DNA of 64,000 nucleotides from Anaerolineaceae bacterium UBA6086 (GTDB lineage: Bacteria > Chloroflexota > Anaerolineae > Anaerolineales > Anaerolineaceae), in NCBI GenBank assembly GCA_002436005.1, contig DIXG01000100.1:43136-107135 (forward strand). Reading direction: 5' to 3'. The stretch's first letter is position 1. Every line of letters starts with the position of its first letter. Below, in pieces: positions 54,008-63,384 of the stretch. The position numbers and the translations under genes are program-made. The notes under the pieces were generated by a model. The model was not told the DNA's origin, searched no databases, and saw nothing but the letters and a program-made list of their open reading frames with translations.

Positions 54008-54877
54008 ATGGAACAAAACCACCTGTTTACTGACACTAAGGGGAAAATCAGGCAGGCTGATCCGCAGGATTATGAACGTGTAGCCGGTTTCCTCACCCAG
54101 AACATTCGCATCCACCGTCATCTGGACTGGTTTACTGCTTTGGAATGGCTGGGGGAACAACCTTTTCTCCTGGAGACAAATGAAAACCAGATCCTTGCCA
54201 TGCTTTGTGCTGCCAAAGAGAACCCAGAGACGTCCTGGATTCGCGCCTTTGGGATTCGGAAGACCATCCCCAATAAAATCCACTGGCAAAGACTGCTCTC
54301 AAAAGCCATTCAGACCCTGAGGGAGACGGGAACCCACGAGATGGCGTCTTTGGCGATCGAACCCTGGTATGAGGACCTCCTGACCACCTCCGGATTTTCC
54401 CACCAACAGGATGTAGTCGTTCTTGAGCTGGATAAACACCTTATGCCCTCAAAAAGATCCCGAATGTTTAGGATCAGGTCAATGCAGCCCGAGGATCTCA
54501 GAAGAGTTCAGGAAATCGATCGTCTGGCATTTCCGCCGCTTTGGCAAAATTCTCTAAATGCGTTAGGTAAGGCATACCAGCAAAATGGAATAGCAACGGT
54601 CGCAGAGGATAATGACAATATTGTGGGGTATCAAATCAGCACAACGATGACAATTTATGGGCACCTTGCCCGTCTTGCAGTCCACCCAGATTTCCAGCGT
54701 CAGGGCATTGCTTACGCCCTGGTGAGTGATTTGATGCAAAGTTTCGATAATCTTGAAATGTGGCGGGTGACGGTCAATACGCAGTCGGATAATCTTGCCT
54801 CACTCAATTTATATCATTCCCTGGGTTTCAAGCTCACAGGTGAAAAGATTCCGGTGTTCACCTTATCTCTGGATTAA
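54008..54877 (+). CDS. GNAT-family N-acetyltransferase
   Basis: A 289-aa protein. The C-terminal half is a GNAT domain with motif A 'ARLAVHPDFQRQGIAYALV' and motif B 'TVNTQSDNLASLNLYHSLGFKL'. The N-terminal half ('RQADPQDYERVAGFLTQNIRIHRHLDW') resembles a degenerate second GNAT unit without an acetyl-CoA motif. ATG 54008 is preferred over TTG 53999. Acceptor unknown. Confidence 0.82.
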   Translation: MEQNHLFTDTKGKIRQADPQDYERVAGFLTQNIRIHRHLDWFTALEWLGEQPFLLETNENQILAMLCAAKENPETSWIRAFGIRKTIPNKIHWQRLLSKAIQTLRETGTHEMASLAIEPWYEDLLTTSGFSHQQDVVVLELDKHLMPSKRSRMFRIRSMQPEDLRRVQEIDRLAFPPLWQNSLNALGKAYQQNGIATVAEDNDNIVGYQISTTMTIYGHLARLAVHPDFQRQGIAYALVSDLMQSFDNLEMWRVTVNTQSDNLASLNLYHSLGFKLTGEKIPVFTLSLD

Positions 54878-54933
54878 CAAGAGACAACGTGCCCCAAGTT
54901 TGTTAAGACTCCACCTATACATCATCCGTCCCC

Positions 54934-55650
54934 TTACATACCCCCAAAAAAACGCTCCAAAATGAACACAATCAAAGGGGTGACTAACAATGCAGGCAAG
55001 TAACTGCCGGTCCTGATTTTTTTGATCACCAGCAAACTGGTCAACGCAATAGCCATCAAGATCAGTCCCCCAACCGCAGTCATCTCAGTGATCATCGCGG
55101 GCGAGAAATAATGACTGAAGAAACCAGAAAGCAGGGTAATTGCGCCTTGATAAACAAAAATCGAGAGTGCTGAAAATGCAACCCCAATTCCCAAAGAGGA
55201 AGCAAAGGCAATCGATGCAAAACCATCCAAAATCGCTTTGATGGTGAGCATCTCAAAATTTCCGGTCATTCCATCCTGGATTGAGCCAAGAATCGCCATA
55301 GGGCCAATCACAAACACCAAAGATGCGGTCACGAACCCCTCTACAAAGGAGTTTTCCTTGGCGCGCCGCGTTTCATCCCGGACCAGAAGATTTCTCAATC
55401 CGGCGCCAATTTTTTCTAAACCTTCTTCAATTTTCCACCATTCCCCAAGAAGAGCTCCAATCAACAATCCACCCAGGGGGACCAGGGGATTTGCAGATTG
55501 GATAAAGGTGAGCAGCCCATACCCAAAAGTAAACAGACCCAGCCCGGTCACGATCGTATCGCGTAACCTGGGTGAAAGACGCGCGCCAATCCAAACCCCC
55601 AGCAGCGAACCGGCAATGATGGTAGCAGCATTGATAATCGTCCCGGTCAC
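54934..55650 (-). CDS. DUF554 membrane protein (YdfK/YqgA-like)
   Basis: A 238-aa protein with about seven membrane segments. 'GTIINAATIIAGSLLGVWIGARL' at the start and 'EGFVTASLVFVIGPMAILGSIQDGMTG' in the middle are typical of DUF554; the family is a possible transporter of unknown substrate. GTG 55650 starts three bases after the adenosyltransferase stop. Confidence 0.88.
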   Translation of the reverse strand: MTGTIINAATIIAGSLLGVWIGARLSPRLRDTIVTGLGLFTFGYGLLTFIQSANPLVPLGGLLIGALLGEWWKIEEGLEKIGAGLRNLLVRDETRRAKENSFVEGFVTASLVFVIGPMAILGSIQDGMTGNFEMLTIKAILDGFASIAFASSLGIGVAFSALSIFVYQGAITLLSGFFSHYFSPAMITEMTAVGGLILMAIALTSLLVIKKIRTGSYLPALLVTPLIVFILERFFGGM

Positions 55651-55653
55651 GTG

Positions 55654-56202
55654 TTATTCCTTTTTAGCAAGCTGGGTGGAATACCCGGATTGAGTATTTT
55701 CGTAAACTTCGAGCACAAAGATCAACGAAGACAGACGGTTCAGGTAGGCAATCAAGAGGGATTTTTCAAATCCCTTTGCCTCAAACAAGGCAATCGTTCT
55801 CCGCTCTGCCCGCCGGATAATTGTTCTGGCTAAAGCCAGAGCCCCACTGGCTGGGCATTCTCCCGGGAGGATGAACTCCCTTGGCAGAACAACAGTATTT
55901 TCAAGCGTCTCAATCTGTGTTTCCAACCAGGTAATATCGCCCTGGCTGATCTTATCAAACCTGGGTGCCGTTTTGGGGTCGGCAGATAATTCCGCCATTA
56001 AATAATACAATGTTCGCTGAATATGAAGGATGATGGATTGAGTGGTTTCACTGTGAGAAAGGGCGCGTGCCATTCCAAGCGCAGCAGTGGCTTCATCCAC
56101 ACTGCCCAGCGCCTCAATTCTCAGCGATGTTTTTGATATCCTGCCCTCTCCCAAGTATCCAGTATCACCAAAATCACCCTGACCGGTATAAAAAGGCGCC
56201 AT
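55654..56202 (-). CDS. PduO-type cob(I)alamin adenosyltransferase
   Basis: A 182-aa enzyme that forms adenosylcobalamin. 'FYTGQGDFGDTGYLGEGRISKTSLRIEALGSVDEATAALG' is the ATP-binding N-terminus and 'REFILPGECPASGALALARTIIRRAERR' the C-terminal signature. It acts in the cytoplasm as a trimer. Here it is paired with a DUF554 gene rather than with B12-dependent enzymes. Confidence 0.93.
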   Translation of the reverse strand: MAPFYTGQGDFGDTGYLGEGRISKTSLRIEALGSVDEATAALGMARALSHSETTQSIILHIQRTLYYLMAELSADPKTAPRFDKISQGDITWLETQIETLENTVVLPREFILPGECPASGALALARTIIRRAERRTIALFEAKGFEKSLLIAYLNRLSSLIFVLEVYENTQSGYSTQLAKKE

Positions 56203-56212
56203 TTTAATTCTC

Positions 56213-57919
56213 TTATTCTTCTGCGGTAGCAGTTGCTTCAGTGGCTTCTATAGGCGCTGATTCCCTGCTAGAGAGAATATACCATTCGTTGATGTTATTA
56301 AATCGATCTGCAGGTTCAAAAATCGGCCCCAGGTTCACGTCGTTGATATCTTCTGTAACCGCGTAGGTGTAAACGGGATAAAGTAGCGGGAAAGAAGGCA
56401 GTTCACGCATAAACAGAACCTGGAAATTCCGGTATAACCGCTCACGCTCCGCCAGGTCAACCGTCATCCGTGCCTGCTCTAAAAATTCGCTGGCAGAGCG
56501 GTTATCCCATTCCGCATAATTTTGACCGGATTGGATCTGCGCTTGTCCCCAGAAGGGATAAGGATCAGGGTCGGGTGAGCGTGTCAGGTTAATATCCACC
56601 AATGCGGTCTGGTAGCTGCGAGCTTCCAAATCTGCCAGCACTTCTTCATAAGGCTTAGCTTCTAAAGTGACCCGAATCCCCAAAGCTTCCCAGCCAGACG
56701 CAACCAATTCTGCAATGGATTGAAACTTTTCAGTATCCGGGTGCAGCAGCGTGAGGGAAACATCCAGACCCTCTTCTGTCAGGAAGATTTCTTTTTCCTC
56801 ATCAAAACTAACACCCGTCGATTCGAATAATGACTGCGCTTGAACAGGATCGTAAGTGACCTTTTCAAGATTATTATAATAAGCCCAGGTACCGGGCATA
56901 ATTGGACCATTGGCTGGAACTGCCTGCCCTTCAAAAGTGCGCTCGATGATTAGATCTCGATTGATCGCAGTAAACATCGCTCTTCGAAAATCAGGATTTT
57001 GCAGGAAGCTCACCTGTGGATTGTCCAGGTTCAGATAGGCAATCGTCAGCATGGGTTCACGGGCAGTGTAAATGGATAATCCCGGTTCAGAAAGAACGTC
57101 CGTAAGAATCGACTCGTCAACCTTACCAAAACCTTCCACTTCCCCTTGGCGATAGGCAGCCAGAGCTTCTACTGAAGATGGGTAGTAACGAAAAATCACC
57201 TGATCTAAAAACGGTCGATCGAGGTAATAACCTTCATGCGCTTCCAAAACAACACCAACAATGGTGTCACCTTCTACCAACAACCGTTGGAACCTAAACG
57301 GTCCGGTGCCGATGGGTGAAAGGTTGAAGGGATGGTCAATCATTTCTTCCAAACCCAAATCTCCCAGCAGGTGCTCGGGTAATATACCGAATGTCAGGTA
57401 ATCCAGGAAGGGTGCAAAAGGCTCAGGCAGTAAGAATTGGATCTGTGACTCGGAGAGGGCAACCACCTCCACCTCGGACCAAAAATTCTGCAGATCTCTT
57501 GGGATTAAATTATGCTGGCTTTTCAGCAGATCAATTGTGAATAGTACATCACGGCTGTCAAAAGCCTCACCATCATGCCAAAATACATCGGTTCGGAGGC
57601 TGAAATTATAGATGGTGCCATCTTTAGACACCCCCCAGGATTCCGCCAGGTCAGCCTGTGGAATTCCTCTTGAATCAAAATGGACCAATCCATTGAAGAT
57701 CAAACGATCCACATCACGATCGGGGGCATTATACACATCCAAAAACGGATTGAGGCGCATGAAATTACCAATCAGCGCTTCGGTATAAATACCACCAGCA
57801 ATGGGAGAGGGCGTCTTTTCAACATCAACCCCATCACCCATCTGCTGAATGATTAATAACACACCTACAATCAGGCCTGTGACCATAATAATTAGCAATT
57901 GCCAGCGAAATTTTCTCAT
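56213..57919 (-). CDS. ABC transporter substrate-binding protein, family 5 (oligopeptide type)
   Basis: A 568-aa exported solute-binding protein of the DppA/OppA group. 'GGIYTEALIGNFMRLNPFLDVYNAPDRDVDRLIFNGLVHFD' and 'LAESWGVSKDGTIYNFSLRTDVFWHDGEAFDSRDVLFTIDLL' are the diagnostic N-terminal stretches. The N-terminal helix (about 8-27) has no lipobox cysteine, so it seems anchored as a membrane helix. No permease or ATPase is nearby. It may serve a distant transporter or act as a receptor. Confidence 0.85.
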   Translation of the reverse strand: MRKFRWQLLIIMVTGLIVGVLLIIQQMGDGVDVEKTPSPIAGGIYTEALIGNFMRLNPFLDVYNAPDRDVDRLIFNGLVHFDSRGIPQADLAESWGVSKDGTIYNFSLRTDVFWHDGEAFDSRDVLFTIDLLKSQHNLIPRDLQNFWSEVEVVALSESQIQFLLPEPFAPFLDYLTFGILPEHLLGDLGLEEMIDHPFNLSPIGTGPFRFQRLLVEGDTIVGVVLEAHEGYYLDRPFLDQVIFRYYPSSVEALAAYRQGEVEGFGKVDESILTDVLSEPGLSIYTAREPMLTIAYLNLDNPQVSFLQNPDFRRAMFTAINRDLIIERTFEGQAVPANGPIMPGTWAYYNNLEKVTYDPVQAQSLFESTGVSFDEEKEIFLTEEGLDVSLTLLHPDTEKFQSIAELVASGWEALGIRVTLEAKPYEEVLADLEARSYQTALVDINLTRSPDPDPYPFWGQAQIQSGQNYAEWDNRSASEFLEQARMTVDLAERERLYRNFQVLFMRELPSFPLLYPVYTYAVTEDINDVNLGPIFEPADRFNNINEWYILSSRESAPIEATEATATAEE

Positions 57920-57930
57920 AGTTTTAAGAT

Positions 57931-57961
57931 AAAAGGGGCAACCCTTTTGATTGAGTTGCCC
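57931..57961 (-). terminator. Rho-independent terminator after secG
   Basis: GGGCAAC (57936-57942) pairs with GTTGCCC (57955-57961). On the minus strand the hairpin is followed by CTTTT. It ends the secG transcript and lies just before the substrate-binding protein gene. Confidence 0.65.
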
Positions 57962-58014
57962 TGATTGGTTTAGTTAGGGTAATAATTGCCAGGGGTAAAC
58001 AAATCGACCCCGAA

Positions 58015-58242
58015 TTATGCACCAAACATGACGGTCAAAATCGTCAGAATAAAAAATAAAACACTCAGACCAATTGTGATCCAAAATAGGATCTTTTCCA
58101 CACCACGACGTTTGGTGTAAACGCCACCAGCGCTGCTGCCGCCAGTCAACCCACCAAGGCCAACGCCTTTACTTTGCAGAATGATACTCGCGACCAGTGC
58201 AATTGAAGTTATAATAAGCGCAATACTGAAGTAATTAGCCAC
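58015..58242 (-). CDS. secG: Preprotein translocase subunit SecG
   Basis: A 75-aa membrane protein with two helices (about 4-22 and 50-73) and the SecG loop 'ILQSKGVGLGGLTGGSSAGGVYTKRRGVEKIL'. The start is GTG behind AAAGGAGG. It assists SecYEG in export. It is divergent from the PHP gene. Confidence 0.9.
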   Translation of the reverse strand: MANYFSIALIITSIALVASIILQSKGVGLGGLTGGSSAGGVYTKRRGVEKILFWITIGLSVLFFILTILTVMFGA

Positions 58243-58299
58243 ACGAGCCTCCTTTAACAGGATTGATTATACCCACAATCGCAAAAATACGTCAACCCA

Positions 58300-59367
58300 A
58301 TGATTGAAAAGAAATTTGCTCTCCACATTCACACAAACTACTCCGATGGGAACGCCACCCACCAGGAATTGATCGCCATTGCTGCCCGTGCAAATCTGGA
58401 CGGCATTATTACAACGGATCACAATATTTGGATTAACGGGCTGGATGGCTATTATGGGGACAAGAAACAGCGCACCATGCTGATGGTGGGAGAAGAGGTA
58501 AACGATCGCCAACTGAATCCGCCCGGCAACCACATGCTGGTATTTGGCGCTGAAAAAGAAATGTCCCCCTTTGGGGCAGATCCCCAAAAACTGATTGACC
58601 AAATCAATCGTGCAGGTGGGCTGTCCTTCCTTGCCCACCCCATCGAAGACTCGCTTGAGCGCTTCAAGGAGCAGGCTTATCCCTGGCATAACTGGGATAT
58701 CGATCAATATACAGGGATCGAGCTCTGGAATCAGATGAGTGAATTCAAAAGCGTCAGTCAAAGCCTTGCTTCAGCGCTCATCAATGCCCTCTTCCCTAAA
58801 AGGATGTCCCTCGGCCCACTGGAACGAACTCTGACCTTATGGGATCATTTGATCGCCGAACACAAACGCCCGATTGTCGCTGTCGGTGGTGTGGATGCGC
58901 ACCAAATCCTTAAGAAGTTTGGTCCAGTCACTATCAAACTTTATCCCTACTTGCATCACTTCAAAAGCGTGCGGACTCACATCCTTGCTGAAAAATCATT
59001 TTCCGGAAATTTTATTGAAGACAAAAAACTCATCATGGAAGCGCTTCGCCGTGGACATTGCTTTGTTGCCTATGATTTACCACATCCAACAGACGGATTC
59101 CGTTTCTCAGTTGATACCGAAGAAGGCCATTTTATCATGGGGGATCGGATCACTGTATCTGGTGGGCTCACTTTCCAAATTCGCCTCCCTAGAAGCAACC
59201 TTTGCCGGTTGTTCAAAGATGGAAAAATCGTCAAAGAGTGGGCTGACCGCGAAGTTTGCACCCATTTGACCACTGAAAAGGGAACTTACCGGGTCGAAGC
59301 CTACATACCCTACAAGGGCAAACTGCGCGGATGGATCTTCAGCAACCCAATTTATGCCTGGGATTAA
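58300..59367 (+). CDS. PHP-domain metal-dependent phosphoesterase
   Basis: A 355-aa protein. PHP motifs 'LHIHTNYSDGNATHQELIAIAARANLDGIITTDHN' (HxH and TDHN) and 'FLAHPIE' are intact, as are 'GVDAH' later. Residues about 275-350 form a beta-rich domain. The product may be a nucleotide or phosphate-ester hydrolase. It overlaps the rtcB stop by four bases, tail to tail. Confidence 0.82.
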   Translation: MIEKKFALHIHTNYSDGNATHQELIAIAARANLDGIITTDHNIWINGLDGYYGDKKQRTMLMVGEEVNDRQLNPPGNHMLVFGAEKEMSPFGADPQKLIDQINRAGGLSFLAHPIEDSLERFKEQAYPWHNWDIDQYTGIELWNQMSEFKSVSQSLASALINALFPKRMSLGPLERTLTLWDHLIAEHKRPIVAVGGVDAHQILKKFGPVTIKLYPYLHHFKSVRTHILAEKSFSGNFIEDKKLIMEALRRGHCFVAYDLPHPTDGFRFSVDTEEGHFIMGDRITVSGGLTFQIRLPRSNLCRLFKDGKIVKEWADREVCTHLTTEKGTYRVEAYIPYKGKLRGWIFSNPIYAWD

Positions 59368-60821
59368 CCTTTAATCACAATTAATGGCGTCAAACGCGCA
59401 ACTTTTCTGGCAATACCTGCGCCGACCACACTTTCAACTACCAGATCCACATCTTTATATGCTTGCGGCGCCTCCTCTGCCAATCCCGCCATAGAACCTG
59501 CGCGAATATGCACACCCTGCTGTTCCAAACGCCGCATCAAATCCTCTCCCCAAATTTCCCGTTTCGCTTGTGATCGGCTCATCACCCTGCCTGCCCCATG
59601 ACAGCAAGAACCAAAAGACCGCTCCATGCTGGTTTCTGTGCCCGCCAATACCCAGGAGCACGTGCCCATGGACCCGGGCACCAAAACCGGCTGGCCAATC
59701 TCCTGGTAAATCTCCGGAACACCAAGAGATTTGGGACCAAATGCGCGTGTCGCACCCTTGCGATGGACACACACAGTCATTTCCTGGCCATTTATCAAAT
59801 GTTTCTCAAATTTTCCAATGTTATGGGCGATATCATAAACTTGCCTGAGTTGCCAATTATCCACCTTCCCGGCTAAAACAGATTCGAAAGCGTCCCGCAC
59901 TCTATTAGAAAGCAGCTGCCGGTTAATAAATGCAAAATTTGCTGCACACCGCATCGCCGCCAGGTAATCCTGCCCTTCAGGAGAACGAATAGGCGCACAA
60001 ACCAGCTGTCGATCAGGTAAGGTTATCCCATATTTGCTCACAGCACCCTGCAGCGTGCGTACATAATCTGTGCAAATTTGGTGGCCAAACCCCCTTGAAC
60101 CTGTATGGATCTGGACAGCAATTTCCCCTTTGAACAGCCCCATAACACGGGCAGATTGTTCGTCAAACACATCGGAGATGAGATCGACCTCAATAAAGTG
60201 GTTACCAGCACCAAGGGTGCCCAATTGTGTCCTGCCCCGCTGTAGTGCCCGCTGACTCACTTTCTCGGGGTTGGCTCCCTGCAAACAGCCGTTATCCTCG
60301 GTCAAATCCACATCAACCGCCGTCGCATATCCCTTTGATTTTGCCCATTGTGCGCCTCCCTGGCAGGCATCTGCCAGTTGGTCAACAGACAAACGAAAAT
60401 CACTCTCCACGCCAACACCGCTCGGGCAGAGTTGGTTAATCATTGAGGCAAGCTCTGGAAGCCAGTCGATCACCTCTTCCAGCGAAATCCTTGATGAGAG
60501 CAGCCGCACACCGCAGTTGATGTCATACCCGATTCCCCCCGGCGAGACCACACCCGTTTCCAAATTAGTTGCTGCAACCCCGCCAATTGGAAACCCATAT
60601 CCCTGGTGCATATCAGGCATCACCATCACAGCCTTAACAAGTCCGGGAAGCGTGCTGGCATTGATCGCCTGTTGAATAGTTTTATCGTTAAAGGATTCCT
60701 CAAGCAGATTCCTTGCGGCAAAGAGTCGGACTGGAACCCGCATATCAGAGCGAAATCCCTTCGGTATCTCCCACTCAAATTCGTTGATTTGAGTTATTCG
60801 ATCTATCGAAATTTCAGACAT
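59364..60821 (-). CDS. rtcB: RNA-splicing ligase RtcB
   Basis: A 485-aa GTP-dependent RNA ligase that joins 2',3'-cyclic phosphate and 5'-OH ends. Mn ligands lie in 'PGGIGYDINCGVRLL' (Asp, Cys), 'LGAGNHFIEVD' (His) and 'HTGSRGFGHQICTDYV'. The guanylated His is in 'GSCCHGAGRVMSRSQAK' (near residue 405). It starts 11 bases after archease, its activator. Roles in tRNA or rRNA repair are likely. Confidence 0.95.
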   Translation of the reverse strand: MSEISIDRITQINEFEWEIPKGFRSDMRVPVRLFAARNLLEESFNDKTIQQAINASTLPGLVKAVMVMPDMHQGYGFPIGGVAATNLETGVVSPGGIGYDINCGVRLLSSRISLEEVIDWLPELASMINQLCPSGVGVESDFRLSVDQLADACQGGAQWAKSKGYATAVDVDLTEDNGCLQGANPEKVSQRALQRGRTQLGTLGAGNHFIEVDLISDVFDEQSARVMGLFKGEIAVQIHTGSRGFGHQICTDYVRTLQGAVSKYGITLPDRQLVCAPIRSPEGQDYLAAMRCAANFAFINRQLLSNRVRDAFESVLAGKVDNWQLRQVYDIAHNIGKFEKHLINGQEMTVCVHRKGATRAFGPKSLGVPEIYQEIGQPVLVPGSMGTCSWVLAGTETSMERSFGSCCHGAGRVMSRSQAKREIWGEDLMRRLEQQGVHIRAGSMAGLAEEAPQAYKDVDLVVESVVGAGIARKVARLTPLIVIKG

Positions 60822-60832
60822 AAAATGACTTC

Positions 60833-61240
60833 CTATACATCAAAAGTGATTGTTGCTTCTACGCCATTGTCGGTATGAATTAGATTCAAGTTATGATAGG
60901 TGACAGCTTTGATAACACGCTTTATAGATGAGATTGGGTGACCACTCGCCCTGATGAGGAAATTTTCATCCTCAATCGAAATATCAAATTGAGTGAACAA
61001 TTCCCTGTTTTCTTCGGTCAGATACAGCAATTCAGACAAAAAATCAACCAGCATCATCTCCGCGGACCCTTGCGGAACATAAAAGGCAGCCGAAATCTGC
61101 ACCTTGAGATTGGGTTCGATGTCCATCAAGGCATACACACCACATGCCGCCTCTCTTAGGAGCGCTTCAAAGTCTTTCCCCCAAACATGGAGTGCCAGAT
61201 CGGCAATATGATCTACTTCTTCATAACCGGATGTAACCAT
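60833..61240 (-). CDS. Archease
   Basis: A 135-aa protein 'EEVDHIADLALHVWGKDFEALLREAACGVYALM' with the conserved Asp and acidic ligands, ending 'TITFDV'. Archease speeds RtcB guanylation and widens its nucleotide use. Gene order archease-rtcB is the classical pair. The small leader to 61270 is shared with the divergent FHA gene. Confidence 0.92.
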   Translation of the reverse strand: MVTSGYEEVDHIADLALHVWGKDFEALLREAACGVYALMDIEPNLKVQISAAFYVPQGSAEMMLVDFLSELLYLTEENRELFTQFDISIEDENFLIRASGHPISSIKRVIKAVTYHNLNLIHTDNGVEATITFDV

Positions 61241-61270
61241 ACTTGAGTATAATTATACAGGATTGTTATT

Positions 61271-62074
61271 ATGAACCATCATCTGGATCGAGTCGAAGCG
61301 CAACTGCGCAACTTATTTGAAGAAAAATTACTGAGAGTCTTCACTGGCGGCCACCCTCAACATTCGCTCATTGCAGACCTGATTGCTGCCATGCGCACAA
61401 ATATCCAGATAACTCCCGATAGTGAAAACCTTGCCCCCGACCAATTCCAGATCCACGTATCCCCTGATAATTTTCCTGGTTGGAAATCTAATCAACCCAT
61501 CCTGGATCAAATGGCAGAATCTTTGTTCATAATTGGAAAAGAGGAAGGCCTGACCTTCAATCGACCACCTGCAATCTCTATTCATTCTGATCTGATCGAA
61601 GAAAAATTGCATTATGCCATAACCGTTTCTATTTCAGACTTTTCTAAACCACTCACGGATACGGCTGCCATGACACAGCCCATAGAAAACGAAAGTCAAC
61701 AGCTCATCCTGCAGGATGCCTATTTTGTGATTGGTGGAACAACCCATTTTCCCCTTTTGAAACCGATCATCAATATCGGGAGACACTCCGATAACGACCT
61801 GACTCTGGAAGATCTTCATATTTCTCGCCATCACGCCCAACTGAGGGTGATCAGGAACCAGCATGTCATTTTTGATGTAGGCTCAACCGGGGGGATTTTT
61901 CTGAATGGCCAACAGGTTTCACAGGCAACCCTCCATTCCGGTGATGTTATCCGCATTGGCATGATCAACCTGATCTACATCCATGATACAACAGCCTCAC
62001 ATGCAACAACAGCGCTCACATTGGATATAGAAGATAACTCATCCGGGGAGACCCTAAGGGAGCCTTCCGAATGA
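61271..62074 (+). CDS. FhaA-like protein: DUF3662 domain plus FHA domain
   Basis: A 267-aa protein. Residues about 1-115 match the FhaA N-terminal domain ('NHHLDRVEAQLRNLFEEKLLRVF', 'LIADLIAAMRTNIQ', 'LAPDQFQIHVSPDNF'). Residues about 165-240 are an FHA domain that binds phosphothreonine: 'INIGRHSDNDLTLEDLHISRHHAQL' and 'STGGIFLNGQQV'. In Actinobacteria the equivalent links a Ser/Thr kinase to peptidoglycan synthesis. A four-base overlap joins it to the next FHA gene. TATAAT lies 18 bases upstream. Confidence 0.85.
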   Translation: MNHHLDRVEAQLRNLFEEKLLRVFTGGHPQHSLIADLIAAMRTNIQITPDSENLAPDQFQIHVSPDNFPGWKSNQPILDQMAESLFIIGKEEGLTFNRPPAISIHSDLIEEKLHYAITVSISDFSKPLTDTAAMTQPIENESQQLILQDAYFVIGGTTHFPLLKPIINIGRHSDNDLTLEDLHISRHHAQLRVIRNQHVIFDVGSTGGIFLNGQQVSQATLHSGDVIRIGMINLIYIHDTTASHATTALTLDIEDNSSGETLREPSE

Positions 62075-62517
62075 ACGCAATCATCGCACTGATCCTCAGG
62101 CTGATTTTGATCCTGCTTGCATACGTGTTTGTCGGATGGGTCGCCTATTGGATTTTTTATGATTTTCGTAACATCATCCGAGCCCAAAAAACACCAGAAA
62201 TTTTACCAATCAAACTGCAGGTTGAAATTGGATCTGAGAAAAGTGAAAAACTATTTACAAAAAATGAGATCACCATTGGACGGGACCCCAGCTGTGATTT
62301 TTCACTACAAGATGAGGCTATTTCCCAGCGGCACTGCAAACTTTCATATCAGCAAAAACATTGGTGGGCAGAAGATATGGCATCAACTAATGGCACCTAT
62401 CTAAACAATACGCTGATTGACTCCCCAATTATCCTCACGGATGGGGATCAGCTTCAGCTTGGACACATCAAAATATCAATACAATTACACAATTTACCAG
62501 GAGTTACAAATGAATAA
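62071..62517 (+). CDS. FhaB-like protein: membrane helix plus FHA domain
   Basis: A 148-aa protein with an N-terminal membrane helix (about 5-30) and an FHA domain (about 58-140): 'EITIGRDPSCDFSLQDEAISQRHCKLSYQ', 'WWAEDMASTNGTYLNNTLI'. This is the FhaB/FipA layout. The phosphothreonine-binding Arg, Ser and Asn are all kept. It overlaps the following mtnP start. Confidence 0.87.
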   Translation: MNAIIALILRLILILLAYVFVGWVAYWIFYDFRNIIRAQKTPEILPIKLQVEIGSEKSEKLFTKNEITIGRDPSCDFSLQDEAISQRHCKLSYQQKHWWAEDMASTNGTYLNNTLIDSPIILTDGDQLQLGHIKISIQLHNLPGVTNE

Positions 62518-63376
62518 TGAACCCGTATTGGCTGTTATTGGCGGCTCTGGCTTATATGAATTCGATGATCTTAATGAAATACGACAGGTCGAAGTTGACA
62601 CTCCTTTTGGAAAACCCAGTTCTCCAATTACCATTGGAACCCTGAACGAAAAACCGGTTGCATTTCTGGCCAGACACGGCATTGGACATACCCTTTCCCC
62701 CAGCGAAGTGCCCTATCGTGCAAATATCTATGCCTTGAAGTCGCTGGGGGTCAGGCGAATTGTTAGCGTGAGCGCCTGCGGATCACTGCGTGAGGCTTAT
62801 GCTCCGGGGCATATTGTCATCCCCAACCAGATCTTCGACTTTACACATCATCGCAATCGCACCTTCTTTGAGAAAGGGCTGGTTGCCCATGTTAGTGTTG
62901 CCAATCCATTTTGCGAAAACTTATCCGATGTACTCGAGGAAGCAATTAAAGAAACCGGGGCTGAATATCACCGTGGAGGCACCTATATCACAATTGAAGG
63001 ACCGCGTTTCTCAACAAAAGGAGAATCTGGCCTTTACCGCCAATGGGGCATGGACATCATTGGAATGACTGCTTCCCCCGAGGTTTTCTTAGCACGAGAA
63101 GCAGAAATGTGCTACACCACAATGGCGCATGTAACGGATTATGATGTCTGGCATGTGAGCGAGGAAACCGTCAGCGTGGATATGGTGATTCGCACCTTAA
63201 TGAAAAATGTCAAACTTGCCCAGGACACCATTAAAAAGATGGTTGAAAAGATCGATCCATCAGAAAGTTGCAATTGTGAGCATGCCCTGCAAGACGCTCT
63301 GATTACCAGCAAAAACCACATAGATTCGACCATCAGGCAGAAACTGGATCTATTGGTCAAAAATTATCTGGATTAA
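62510..63376 (+). CDS. mtnP: S-methyl-5'-thioadenosine phosphorylase
   Basis: A 288-aa trimeric PNP-family enzyme that splits methylthioadenosine in methionine salvage. 'AVIGGSGLYEFDDL', 'ARHGIGHTLSPSEVPYRANIYALKSLGVRRIVSVSACGSLREAY', 'TYITIEGPRFSTKGESGLYRQWGMDIIGMT' and 'ATDYDVWH'-like region (here 'VTDYDVWH') are typical of MTAP. ATG 62510 follows GGAG and overlaps the previous gene by eight bases. An upstream start at 62417 lies within the FHA gene. It sits within a cell-wall signalling locus, which is unexpected. Confidence 0.93.
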   Translation: MNNEPVLAVIGGSGLYEFDDLNEIRQVEVDTPFGKPSSPITIGTLNEKPVAFLARHGIGHTLSPSEVPYRANIYALKSLGVRRIVSVSACGSLREAYAPGHIVIPNQIFDFTHHRNRTFFEKGLVAHVSVANPFCENLSDVLEEAIKETGAEYHRGGTYITIEGPRFSTKGESGLYRQWGMDIIGMTASPEVFLAREAEMCYTTMAHVTDYDVWHVSEETVSVDMVIRTLMKNVKLAQDTIKKMVEKIDPSESCNCEHALQDALITSKNHIDSTIRQKLDLLVKNYLD

Positions 63377-63384
63377 TCCTACCC

